This document shows, in pieces, positions 35,678 to 43,635 of a DNA stretch of 45,100 nucleotides. Both the position numbers and the translations under genes were made by a program. Position 1 is the stretch's first letter. Each line of letters opens with the position of its first letter. Source of the stretch: Bacillota bacterium. GTDB taxonomy: Bacteria > Bacillota > JAAYKD01. The stretch lies in NCBI GenBank assembly GCA_012522585.1, contig JAAYKD010000070.1, positions 1 through 45,100 of the forward strand. Reading direction: 5' to 3'. Under the pieces are notes generated by a model. It did not search any database. It saw only the letters and a program-made list of their open reading frames with translations, and was not told the origin of the DNA.

Positions 35678-35786
35678 TTACCTGCCTTGGGGTAGAATTA
35701 TCGCAGTTTAATGTTTTTCTGCACCGATTCAGTTTTTAATGTTTGACGAACTAATTGCGTCGATACAAAGCTTTCGGTCTAAAACT
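35678..35786 (-). repeat. VOC 3'-end echo, inner copy (109 bp)
   Basis: Its coding-like end reads IILPQGR then TAA and contains ATTCTACCCCAA, identical to the gene. The first 30 bp of the unit next to the gene's stop (TAAAGTTTTAGACCGAAAGC and onward on the - strand) are the same in both units. The unit abuts the true VOC stop at 35787. Confidence 0.82.
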
Positions 35787-36158
35787 TTACCTGCGTTGGG
35801 GTAGAATCTCCAGCCAGTATCCGTCCGGATCTTCAATGAAATAGATGCCCATGTTGGGGTTTTCGTAGCAGATCACACCCATCTCTCGGTGTAATTGGTG
35901 GGCTGCTTCGTAATCGTCGGTAACAAAAGCGATGTGGGATTCATTGTCGCCTAAATCGTAAGGGCCGACTTTGTCGCGCAACCAGGTGATCTCAAAAGTG
36001 TAGACTCCAGAGCCATCGGTCAAATGACAGATTCTAAAGCTGCCATCCTTGGCAGTGTGATCTCGAGCAATGGTTAAGCCTAAAGCTTTTTCGTAAAATT
36101 CCAGACTTCTTTCCATGTCGGTGACGTTGATATTACTGTGACTTAGTTTAAATTTCAT
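35787..36158 (-). CDS. VOC-fold metalloprotein, lactoylglutathione lyase (glyoxalase I)-like
   Basis: 123 residues, one beta-alpha-beta-beta-beta pair, the usual length of bacterial GloA. The four expected metal ligands are present: His7 in LSHSNINV, Glu56 in TFEITW, His75 in NESHIAFV and Glu117 in GYWLEILP. LEFYEKALGL and YFIEDPDGYWLEI are classical glyoxalase I motifs. It probably isomerises the methylglyoxal-thiol adduct; the thiol cofactor is unknown, since many clostridia lack glutathione. The start is supported by AAAGGAGG about 6 nt upstream. It is the last gene of the leftward unit after the metallo-beta-lactamase-fold gene (21 bp gap), and is followed by two diverged copies of its own 3' end. 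Confidence 0.88.
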   Translation of the reverse strand: MKFKLSHSNINVTDMERSLEFYEKALGLTIARDHTAKDGSFRICHLTDGSGVYTFEITWLRDKVGPYDLGDNESHIAFVTDDYEAAHQLHREMGVICYENPNMGIYFIEDPDGYWLEILPQRR

Positions 36159-36179
36159 ATATATCCTCCTTTAAATAAA

Positions 36180-36893
36180 TTATATTTCAATACTCTCGCC
36201 GGGGCGTGATAAATAGGTGAGTTTACTATAGGGTTCAATATCCTCTCTCAGCTTGTCGCTCAAACGAAGAAACTCACCAAAATGCATGGGAATTAAGTGT
36301 TTGGGCCTAGTAGCTTCGACGAATTGTCGGGCTCCTCTATGGATATCCGTTTTCAGGCGCGGGTCGATAGGGAAAAAAGCCACGTCTAAATGCTGGGCCC
36401 TCAGGGAAATTACCTGCAGCTCCCTTAAAAAGTCAGCTTCGGCTTGAGCTATTTCCTGAGGAGTAGATTCCTCCTGCCAATGCCAATTGTTTAAATCTCC
36501 AGCATGGAACAAGGAATCTTCACCTTTGCGCAGGAGAAAGGAAACCCCCTCATCGGTGCTGCCAAAAGCTGTTATTTCTAAATCTCCCAGTTTTGTGACT
36601 TCGCCTGGGCGCATGAAGATGGCCCCGGGATGCTGGACTTTTTCAGCCAGATCAAAGCCAAAGACATAGTCTATGGGTCTTTCTTTGCTCCAAGTCAAAA
36701 TAACAGGGTTAAAATGGTCGCCGTGGCCATGGGTAGCTAAAACGCTGACTCGAGGCAGATCGGCAAAATAATGGGGGCGTAGAACACCATCGCTGATACT
36801 AGTGCCGGGGCTGTGCTTGTAATAATCTATGATGACCATATGGTCTGGCCAAGAAACAATAAATGAACTGTTGTGTAAATAGGTGATTTTCAT
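36180..36893 (-). CDS. Metallo-beta-lactamase-fold hydrolase
   Basis: 237 residues. The zinc-binding motif THGHGDHF (His55, His57, Asp59, His60) is present, with further metal-ligand candidates in LFHAGDLNNWHW and a C-terminal His in IPMHFGEF. It resembles the UlaG-like or YflN-like branch of small hydrolases that act on phosphodiester, lactone or thioester substrates; which one is not determinable. The ATG at 36893 has AAAGGAG 9 nt upstream. An in-frame upstream ATG at 36953 would overlap addA and has no ribosome site. It lies 26 bp after addA and 21 bp before the VOC gene, so it is probably co-transcribed with both. A metabolite detoxification pair with the VOC protein is plausible, as with glyoxalase I and II, but this is inference. 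Confidence 0.82.
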   Translation of the reverse strand: MKITYLHNSSFIVSWPDHMVIIDYYKHSPGTSISDGVLRPHYFADLPRVSVLATHGHGDHFNPVILTWSKERPIDYVFGFDLAEKVQHPGAIFMRPGEVTKLGDLEITAFGSTDEGVSFLLRKGEDSLFHAGDLNNWHWQEESTPQEIAQAEADFLRELQVISLRAQHLDVAFFPIDPRLKTDIHRGARQFVEATRPKHLIPMHFGEFLRLSDKLREDIEPYSKLTYLSRPGESIEI

Positions 36894-36919
36894 GAAATAG
36901 TTCTCCTTTCTTGAGGATT

Positions 36920-39900
36920 TTAACAGACCTGCAAATAGGGGCAGTATTTGCAATGCTGGTCAATTTTTTTGATGAAATCGCTTTTGTTTTTCCCCGTCTC
37001 TATGGTCTTGCTCAGCTCCAGCAGTTGGGTTTTGGCTTGGTTCAAATCCTCTTCAGCCAAATTTACCGGCCAGATTTTAGGCAGACGGGTGAAATAAAGA
37101 TGTGCCTCCTCGACCTTGCTAGAAAACTCTTCTTGCAAAGCCAGGGCATACCATTGTAATTGCAAGATATACTGATTAGCCACAGCGTCAATCGTGTTTG
37201 CATTCACTCTATTGGTTTTATAGTCTAAAATGGTCAATGTATCGTCGCTATTTTTTAAAACCAAGTCGATAATTCCTTCTAAGAATGTATTTTCGCTTAA
37301 AGGAATTAAAAACTTCAGCTCTTTGTCTATGCTCTCAGCTTTTTCTAAGAGGTCGACCAGATTCTGATCCTCTCTGATTTTCTGATAGATCTCAAAAGCT
37401 TCGTCTCTTCTGTGAGCTTGAGATGAAAACTCTTCTAGTTCTAAAGCCTGATCTATTAGCTCTTGGCCATCGCTGTGTAGGTCTAAATTTTCGCAAAGAT
37501 AGTGGATCAAGGAACCGAAAATTAAAGGATCATCCCTGTTTATTTCAGCTTTTTCTACCTCATTTCCTTCCTCTTCCAGGCGGTCATAGAGCTCGTAGGT
37601 GAAAAAATCTTCTTGCAAGTTTTCGAAGGGTTTGAGCCAGAGGCGGTAGCGCAAATAATAGCGTCTGGGGCACTGTTTGTATTCTAAAAGGGCCGTCGCC
37701 GAAACTCTAAATTCTTCTCTCGGTGTTAAATCGATTTCCTCTTGCAAGGGTGTTATCTCTAAATTTTCTAAGCTTAAATTCTCTTCCGCTTCTTGAGCAA
37801 ACAAGGATAGTTGTGAGTTTTCAGGGTTAACCTCAGAAAATTCATCTGAAATATTTTTAGAATCAGCCTGTTCCTTCTCGGTAGTTTCATCAAAACTGTT
37901 ATTTAATTCCAGAGCATGGGGTTCATCTGCCGAGATTAAATCTTTAGCTTTAGTTAAATTCTTTTCTTTGTCAGTTAAATCTTGCTTTGCTTGGTTTAAT
38001 TGGTTGATGTAATCTTCCAAATCCAGATCTGGGTCAAAGCGGGGATAAACCCGTTCCTCTTCTTGAAGGTTTTCTTCCGGGAAATATCTCCAGAGAAATT
38101 CCAAATCGTGGTAGCTTCGTTTTAAACCTGCTGGCTCTGCTTCTATTTCTTCTAGACTGGGCAATTGCTCGCTTGCTTTGAGCCATTCTAAAAACTGTGC
38201 CCAATAGGAGCGTTTTTCATACTTGTTCAGTGCTCCACCCAAGACCAGGTAGTCTCGAGCTCTGGTCAAAGCTACATAGAAGACACGCTGGGCTTCTTCC
38301 TTCTCCAGGTTTAAAGCCTCGTCTACTAATTTATGGCCCTTGCGCGTGCCGAGTTTCAAGGTCAAACCCTCTTGGGGGGAATAGAGCAGAGAGTCCTCAA
38401 CTCTTTGGCGCAGTTGGCGAATCAAATCGGGTAAAAATAAAACCGGAAACTCCAAGCCTTTGGCTGCATGAATGGTCATAATTCTGACTGCGTTTTGGTG
38501 TTCGCTGAACAAGGTCAGTTCAGCTTCGTTTTCTTCTTCGGCTAAGTTTTGAAAATAAGCCAAGGCTTCGTGAATGCCATTATATTTTGTGCCAGACGCC
38601 TCTTTACTGATGCTGATCAGCTTGGCTATATTTGTCCAGGCCTGTTCGCCTAAAGGAGCGGCGGCATAAAAGGTATCGAGGCTGCTGTCCCTGATGATTC
38701 TTTCAATTAGCTGGGGCACATCCAAGAACATTTTTAAATTTTGCCAATTCTTCAAATTTGAAATCAGCTGGTTTAATTTTTCTTTGCTTGCTTTTTTCCC
38801 TTCATTTTGCCAGAGAGTAAATTTTTCCAAATCGAGATGATCGGTCAAATTAAGATTGTTTTTCCGACAGTAGAGGGCGTATTCGGCTAAATCACTCAAA
38901 GCTAAACCATGATAAGGAGCCGAGAACCAGCCCCAGATGGCAAATTCATTGTCGGGCTGAGCAATCGCCGCTAGGGCCAAGATGATAAAACGGATTTCTT
39001 CTCTTTGGTAGAAGGCTCGGTTGCCAATGACCAAATAGGGGATGTTCTCCTTTTTTAAAGCCTGCACATAGATATTTAAGGCTGAGCGACTGCGAAAGAG
39101 CATGGCAATGTCTCTGAACTCAACAGCCTTTGCCACTTCCTGGCCTTCTACTCTTTTAAAGGTCAGCTTTTCTTTATTATCGACCATCTCTCTCATGCGC
39201 TGGGCCATGCCTCTGGCTTCTTCGAGACGACTTTCACCGCTTCTTTCCCTTGTGTTGATGATGATTTCGGCTGCCGGCAAGGCGACGGGCAGGCTTCGGC
39301 CTTTGTTCATCGGCTGATAATCGGGCAAGATATCAGAAAAATAAGCATTGACCAAATCGATGATCTGGGGAGCGCTGCGGTAATTGGCCTGGAGTACCTT
39401 ATGGCCTTGAGTGTCGGCATCCACCGATTGGTCAATCAGCTGGGTCATATTCAAGAAAAGTTGGACTACAGCTCCGCGAAAGCCATAGATCGATTGCTTG
39501 ATGTCTCCGGCCACGAAAAGGCTGGAATCCATTCTGTTGGCATTGAGCAATTTGATGATTTCAAATTGAGAATAATTTGTATCTTGAAATTCGTCGACCA
39601 AATAGGAGAGGTAGCGCTCTTCTAAAGCGGCGACGATCTGTGGGTTTTCCTCTAAGAGTTGCAAGGTCAAATGTTCTAAATCGCCAAAGTCTAAAGCCTT
39701 AACTCTCTTTTTCTCTCGGGAAAATCGATCGTAAACAGCATTTAAAAAGACATAGACCTTTTCATAAGTGGTTTGCAGCCAATCTTCCCAGAGGCTTTGA
39801 TAGGTTTCGAAAAACTGTAAATCGTTTAAAAAATCAAAAAGAATTCCGTCATTCTTGCTTAAAGAGCTTCCTTTTTCGTATTCAAGAAAAGTATCGGCAA

Positions 39901-40687
39901 TGCTTTGGAAGAATTTGCCCTGTTGATGGTGATCTAAAAGGTAAAAATCATGGGCTGACTTTTCTTCCATGGTTAAAAGAAAGTCTCGGCGCCTCAGAGC
40001 TTTTCTTCCTCTCTTGTCGAGACCAAGCTCGGAAGAAGCCAATAAGGATAAAATCTGGAAAAAGTTTTGCCAGAGTTCTTCTCTCTCATTTAGACTTAGG
40101 GGTCTACCTAAAAGCAAATCCTTCAAATTTAAGCCCTTGCCAATGGCCTTGCTTAAAAAATCGCCTAAATCATTTTGTAATCTGCTGGTGTTGCTATTCT
40201 GCAGCAAGAACATGGCTTGGTGGTTATGATTTTGCAAGAAACCAGCCAGCTCTTGGGTGATACAGTTTTGCAGGATCTGCCGACTTTCGAATTCTTCTAA
40301 AAGGGTAAAGTCTGGGTCGATCCCTGCTTCGATGGGGAAACTGCGTAAAATCTTGCTGCAAAATCCGTGAATCGTGCTGATGTTGGCGGTGGGCAAGAGC
40401 AAGATTTGCTGTTGCAAAACTTCTGCCTCTTTTTTATCTTGGCCTTCTTGTAAGCGTCCTAAAAGCTCGGCGCCGATCCGCTCTCGCATCTCAGCGGCAG
40501 CTTTGCGGGTAAAGGTGATGGCCACAATGGCATCATGGCTTTTGTGTTCTTTGAGCAATTGTAAATAACGCTGGACTAAAACCCCGGTCTTGCCGGCTCC
40601 TGCTCCGGCTGAGAGCACCAGAGATTGTTCTGTCTTTTCTATAGCGAAAAGCTGGTTGGGGGAATATTTTATTTTACTCAAGTGCAT
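36920..40687 (-). CDS. addA: AddAB helicase-nuclease, subunit A
   Basis: 1255 residues. UvrD-like SF1 helicase motifs are complete: Walker A AGAGAGKT (27-34), AITFTRKAAAEMRER, YLVDEFQDTN, VAGDIKQSIYGFRG, LQANYRSAP, MTIHAAKGLEFPVL and YVALTRARDYLVL. The C-terminal RecB-type nuclease has GSLIH, LEGIIDLVL, ILDYKTNR and the QLQWYALAL helix. A charged linker of about 80 residues precedes it. Unusually, cysteines that look like an Fe-S site bracket the nuclease: EYKQCPRRYY and CKYCPYLQVC, the latter with the CX2CX5C spacing. The start overlaps the addB stop (ATGCACTTGAGTAA). ATG at 40687 is only 2 nt from GGAGGGG, while the TTG at 40681 has better spacing, so either may be used. Confidence 0.93.
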   Translation of the reverse strand: MHLSKIKYSPNQLFAIEKTEQSLVLSAGAGAGKTGVLVQRYLQLLKEHKSHDAIVAITFTRKAAAEMRERIGAELLGRLQEGQDKKEAEVLQQQILLLPTANISTIHGFCSKILRSFPIEAGIDPDFTLLEEFESRQILQNCITQELAGFLQNHNHQAMFLLQNSNTSRLQNDLGDFLSKAIGKGLNLKDLLLGRPLSLNEREELWQNFFQILSLLASSELGLDKRGRKALRRRDFLLTMEEKSAHDFYLLDHHQQGKFFQSIADTFLEYEKGSSLSKNDGILFDFLNDLQFFETYQSLWEDWLQTTYEKVYVFLNAVYDRFSREKKRVKALDFGDLEHLTLQLLEENPQIVAALEERYLSYLVDEFQDTNYSQFEIIKLLNANRMDSSLFVAGDIKQSIYGFRGAVVQLFLNMTQLIDQSVDADTQGHKVLQANYRSAPQIIDLVNAYFSDILPDYQPMNKGRSLPVALPAAEIIINTRERSGESRLEEARGMAQRMREMVDNKEKLTFKRVEGQEVAKAVEFRDIAMLFRSRSALNIYVQALKKENIPYLVIGNRAFYQREEIRFIILALAAIAQPDNEFAIWGWFSAPYHGLALSDLAEYALYCRKNNLNLTDHLDLEKFTLWQNEGKKASKEKLNQLISNLKNWQNLKMFLDVPQLIERIIRDSSLDTFYAAAPLGEQAWTNIAKLISISKEASGTKYNGIHEALAYFQNLAEEENEAELTLFSEHQNAVRIMTIHAAKGLEFPVLFLPDLIRQLRQRVEDSLLYSPQEGLTLKLGTRKGHKLVDEALNLEKEEAQRVFYVALTRARDYLVLGGALNKYEKRSYWAQFLEWLKASEQLPSLEEIEAEPAGLKRSYHDLEFLWRYFPEENLQEEERVYPRFDPDLDLEDYINQLNQAKQDLTDKEKNLTKAKDLISADEPHALELNNSFDETTEKEQADSKNISDEFSEVNPENSQLSLFAQEAEENLSLENLEITPLQEEIDLTPREEFRVSATALLEYKQCPRRYYLRYRLWLKPFENLQEDFFTYELYDRLEEEGNEVEKAEINRDDPLIFGSLIHYLCENLDLHSDGQELIDQALELEEFSSQAHRRDEAFEIYQKIREDQNLVDLLEKAESIDKELKFLIPLSENTFLEGIIDLVLKNSDDTLTILDYKTNRVNANTIDAVANQYILQLQWYALALQEEFSSKVEEAHLYFTRLPKIWPVNLAEEDLNQAKTQLLELSKTIETGKNKSDFIKKIDQHCKYCPYLQVC

Positions 40688-43490
40688 CCCCTCCTTTAGG
40701 GCAAAAACCATTGAAAGCGCAGTGTTGGCAAATATCATCCACCGGTTCTATAGGAAAAGATCCCAGAGAAATTAAATTGTCGAAACGGCTGAGCAAAGCT
40801 TTAGCTTCTTCCTTTAATTGAGGCCAGGAACTTTGGTCAAAGGATGAAATTAAGTTAGCTTTGCCTTGGCCCCGCCCCGGAAAATAATAAGCGGCTTCTT
40901 GAGCTTCCTTTTCCATCAAGGCCTCCCAGGCTAGGGCATAAATGGGTAATTGCAGATCTTTTAGTGGTTCTCTTCTAATCGGCCTGTAACTTAAGTCTGA
41001 TCCGCTTTTGTAATCGTATAAGACGGCTTGACCTTGAGGGTTTAAATCGATTCGGTCGATTTTTCCTTGGACCGGGTAATTATCTGGGCTTATCTTCAAT
41101 TCTTCTTCTTTGCCAAAATACCACTCCAGATAAGTGGGCTTGTTGCCGGTTTTCTCAAACAAGTCGATTTCTTCGTCGAGCCATTTGAGCAAGAGCTCTC
41201 GATGCAAGAGCTTTTCGGCCTGCCAGAGACTCTCGGGCAGATTTAAAGTGTCGGGCATCAGCCAGAGTTCGTTCAGGGTCTTGTCTAAAATTTCTATGCA
41301 TTGGTCTCTGTTTACTTCTTGACTATTGTATAGAGGCTCAGCCCAATCTTGGCTCAACCTGTGTAAAATTCTGTGTAAAAGGGTGCCCCTGTCCAGGGGG
41401 CTTAAGGTTTCGCTGACTCCTATAGGCTCTTGTAAGCGCAAACCAAAGCTCAGAAGATAGGCATAAGGGCAGGAGCGATAGCTGTTGTAGGAGGTGGGGG
41501 ATTGCTTTAATTTAGGGGGGATGAGCCGGGCATCCACTTTAATATTGCGGTCGATGGATATTTCCTGTTTCTCAGCTTGCTGGGCCAAAGATGTTAAGTT
41601 GAGCCAATGGGGGTTTAAAGTGGCAGATCGATCCACGTCGAAGGGGCTGGCTCTGCCTTGGCTAAATTTTAAATCGGGCAGATTCCACTGGAGCAAAAGC
41701 AAGAAAGGAGAAGGGCTGAGGCCGTTGCCTTTTAAATCCCTTTGACTGTAGGAGAGAATATGTCTCTCCTTGCCTAAACTAAGGCTCAGGCGTAAAAGTT
41801 CTTCTTCTCTGGCCATATTGCTCAAATTGTCGGGCCAATTGGGCTTTAGTTGCTGCAAATGATACATGGATTCCCTGTTTAAAAGCCAGTTGCTGCCAGG
41901 TAAGAGGGGGAAGGCGTCTTCGTTTAGACCCAGGATCGCCACCCCATAATACTCCTGCCCGCGCAAGCGCAAAGGTGTGCCGATGCGAATGCCGGCAGGT
42001 TGACCATAGGGCAGAGGCAAGAGGTTTTCTTCTAACACTTCATTTAAATTGAGCAGATATTCTTTTAAACTCCAAATTTTTGTTTCCTCTTGGCTGAAGC
42101 TCAAATCCTGCATCTGCTTTAAGGCATCGAGGAAGCCTAAATAGGCCCCTTGATACTGCTTTTGTAAGAGCAGCTTTTCCCCTTCTTCCAAGGGCATTTC
42201 CTTGATCAGCAAAGGGAGATTGTCGAGCCCTCTGAGCTCTAAAAGTTTAGTCAAGGCTGCTTGATATTCTTCTGCTGAAGCCTTTTGAGGAATGATCTGC
42301 AAATCGGCTTGCCATTTTCTGATTAGGGCTTCACCTTGCCGAAAGAGCTCATCGGGGTAAAAGCGGCCTAAAGATGCTTCCTCTTCGGCACTTAAATCGA
42401 AGGGCTTGTTGTGTTGGCGAGCACTTTCCAAGCGGTTGAGCCAAGTCTGAAATTCCCCCAGCAGCCCACTGACCGGCCAGAGCCCTGCTACTTCAAGAGC
42501 GGTCTGGCTATTCTGATTTAAAATAGAAGTGCGCAAAAGCTTGGGTAAATTGATTCGATAGGGTTCGTTGAGAGCTTCGAAGATGATTTTAATCGCCTGG
42601 ATTAAGGGCTGAGCAGCCAGCGGCCGCCTCAGGACCAGACTATAGGGTAGGCCGGCGCTCTCTAGTTCTTGACGCAAAAGGGAAAAATAAGGCTCCTCTT
42701 GCCGGCAGATGATAGCCCATTGATGAGGTTTGATGCCCTTTAGAAGGGATCTTTTTATTTCGGTCAAAACGTCTTGGACCTCTCGGTTTAAATCGAAAGA
42801 TGCTATGACCAAAGGCTTGGCTTGGGTCAAATCTTGCCAAGAGGCCGGCGGTGTTTTGTCTACCTGGCAGAAGGTAAAGCGCTCTTGACACCAGGCAAAT
42901 AGACGTTCTTCTTGTTTGCTGCTAAAATAAAAATCATGGGCGTAGAGAGCTCTCATCCCCTCGAAGATTTGGGGCAGTTCTTGCTCGGCAGGCAGATTGA
43001 AAATATAAGCGAAAAGATCGTAATTGTCGTAGCAAAGATTTTTGGCTTTAAGCTCCTGATAGGCTTGAAGTATCTGGTAAATATCCTGCCAGTAAGGGCT
43101 GTTCTGACTTAGCTGGAGTAAATCTTCTTCCTTTAAGCCTTGCTCTCTCAATTCTTGATTGAGCAAAGACAGAGACTGAGCAGTGCTTTCTAATTGAGCT
43201 TCTTCTAAACGCAGGCTTTTTAAAACTCCCTGCTGCTCAAACTCAATTAAAACTTGCAAAAACAACTCTTTGCTCATCAGAGCCGAGAGCATTTTTTTGT
43301 TTTGAGAAAAAGGCTTAGTCAAAGCCTTGATAAAATCATTGAAGGTGATGATCAAACCGGGTGTTTTTTGGCCTTTGCTTTTTTTCTGGCGGGCGAACTC
43401 ATATTCAGCCTGCATCATTAAATCGGTAGTCGGGTAGAGAAATATGGACTTTTCCAATGGGATGTTATTTTGTTCTTGCAAAGTTTTCAC
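40674..43490 (-). CDS. addB: AddAB helicase-nuclease, subunit B
   Basis: 938 residues, clearly shorter than the roughly 1160 of B. subtilis AddB. The inactivated-helicase part shows REVQDVLTEIKRSLLKG, WAIICRQEEPYFSLLRQEL and LPYSLVLRRPLAAQPLIQAI, as in AddB/RexB. The nuclease shows RGTLLHRILHRL and KIDRIDLN with YDYKSG. The Fe-S cysteines are one in SYRSCPYAY and three at 921, 924 and 930 (CQHCAFNGFC). The N-terminus (KSIFLYPTTDLMMQAEYEF) lacks the Walker A P-loop of B. subtilis AddB, resembling RexB in that respect. It processes DNA ends with AddA for recombination. Start choice is uncertain: GTG at 43490 is very close to AAGG, and TTG at 43481 has AGGTGA 6 nt upstream. Confidence 0.92.
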   Translation of the reverse strand: MKTLQEQNNIPLEKSIFLYPTTDLMMQAEYEFARQKKSKGQKTPGLIITFNDFIKALTKPFSQNKKMLSALMSKELFLQVLIEFEQQGVLKSLRLEEAQLESTAQSLSLLNQELREQGLKEEDLLQLSQNSPYWQDIYQILQAYQELKAKNLCYDNYDLFAYIFNLPAEQELPQIFEGMRALYAHDFYFSSKQEERLFAWCQERFTFCQVDKTPPASWQDLTQAKPLVIASFDLNREVQDVLTEIKRSLLKGIKPHQWAIICRQEEPYFSLLRQELESAGLPYSLVLRRPLAAQPLIQAIKIIFEALNEPYRINLPKLLRTSILNQNSQTALEVAGLWPVSGLLGEFQTWLNRLESARQHNKPFDLSAEEEASLGRFYPDELFRQGEALIRKWQADLQIIPQKASAEEYQAALTKLLELRGLDNLPLLIKEMPLEEGEKLLLQKQYQGAYLGFLDALKQMQDLSFSQEETKIWSLKEYLLNLNEVLEENLLPLPYGQPAGIRIGTPLRLRGQEYYGVAILGLNEDAFPLLPGSNWLLNRESMYHLQQLKPNWPDNLSNMAREEELLRLSLSLGKERHILSYSQRDLKGNGLSPSPFLLLLQWNLPDLKFSQGRASPFDVDRSATLNPHWLNLTSLAQQAEKQEISIDRNIKVDARLIPPKLKQSPTSYNSYRSCPYAYLLSFGLRLQEPIGVSETLSPLDRGTLLHRILHRLSQDWAEPLYNSQEVNRDQCIEILDKTLNELWLMPDTLNLPESLWQAEKLLHRELLLKWLDEEIDLFEKTGNKPTYLEWYFGKEEELKISPDNYPVQGKIDRIDLNPQGQAVLYDYKSGSDLSYRPIRREPLKDLQLPIYALAWEALMEKEAQEAAYYFPGRGQGKANLISSFDQSSWPQLKEEAKALLSRFDNLISLGSFPIEPVDDICQHCAFNGFCPKGGDALE

Positions 43491-43535
43491 CTACCTTTTC
43501 TTACTTTTATATTATTCAACAGAAGAAGGGATAAA

Positions 43536-43545
43536 TCCTTAAGGA
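43536..43545. promoter_or_regulatory. Perfect 10 bp palindrome TCCTTAAGGA between addB and the DUF1846 gene
   Basis: TCCTTAAGGA is self-complementary and flanked by AAA and CTT that nearly extend it to 16 bp. It lies 15 bp upstream of the -35 box of the DUF1846 promoter and in the likely leader or promoter of addB. It could bind a dimeric regulator of either gene; it does not match the Bacillota LexA box (CGAAC-N4-GTTCG). Confidence 0.35.
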
Positions 43546-43560
43546 CTTGACCTTTTTTCC

Positions 43561-43589
43561 TTGAAAGAAAGCTGTGGCTATGGTATATT
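43561..43589 (+). promoter_or_regulatory. Extended -10 SigA-type promoter of the DUF1846 gene
   Basis: TTGAAA (43561-43566) and TATATT (43584-43589) are separated by 17 bp. TGG immediately before TATATT provides the TGn extension. The gene's ribosome site AAGGAGG is about 30 bp downstream, so the leader is short. Confidence 0.75.
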
Positions 43590-43635
43590 TGAACTTGTGC
43601 AACTTAGTTTTGCTAAACTGAAGGAGGAAAAAGCT

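Noticed and set aside
26709-35786. Diversity-generating retroelement template/variable repeat pairs
   Set aside because: Differences between copies are mainly transitions in all bases, not changes confined to template adenines. No reverse transcriptase or Avd gene is visible, and the target genes are not the usual lectin-fold receptors. It remains worth a genome-wide check.
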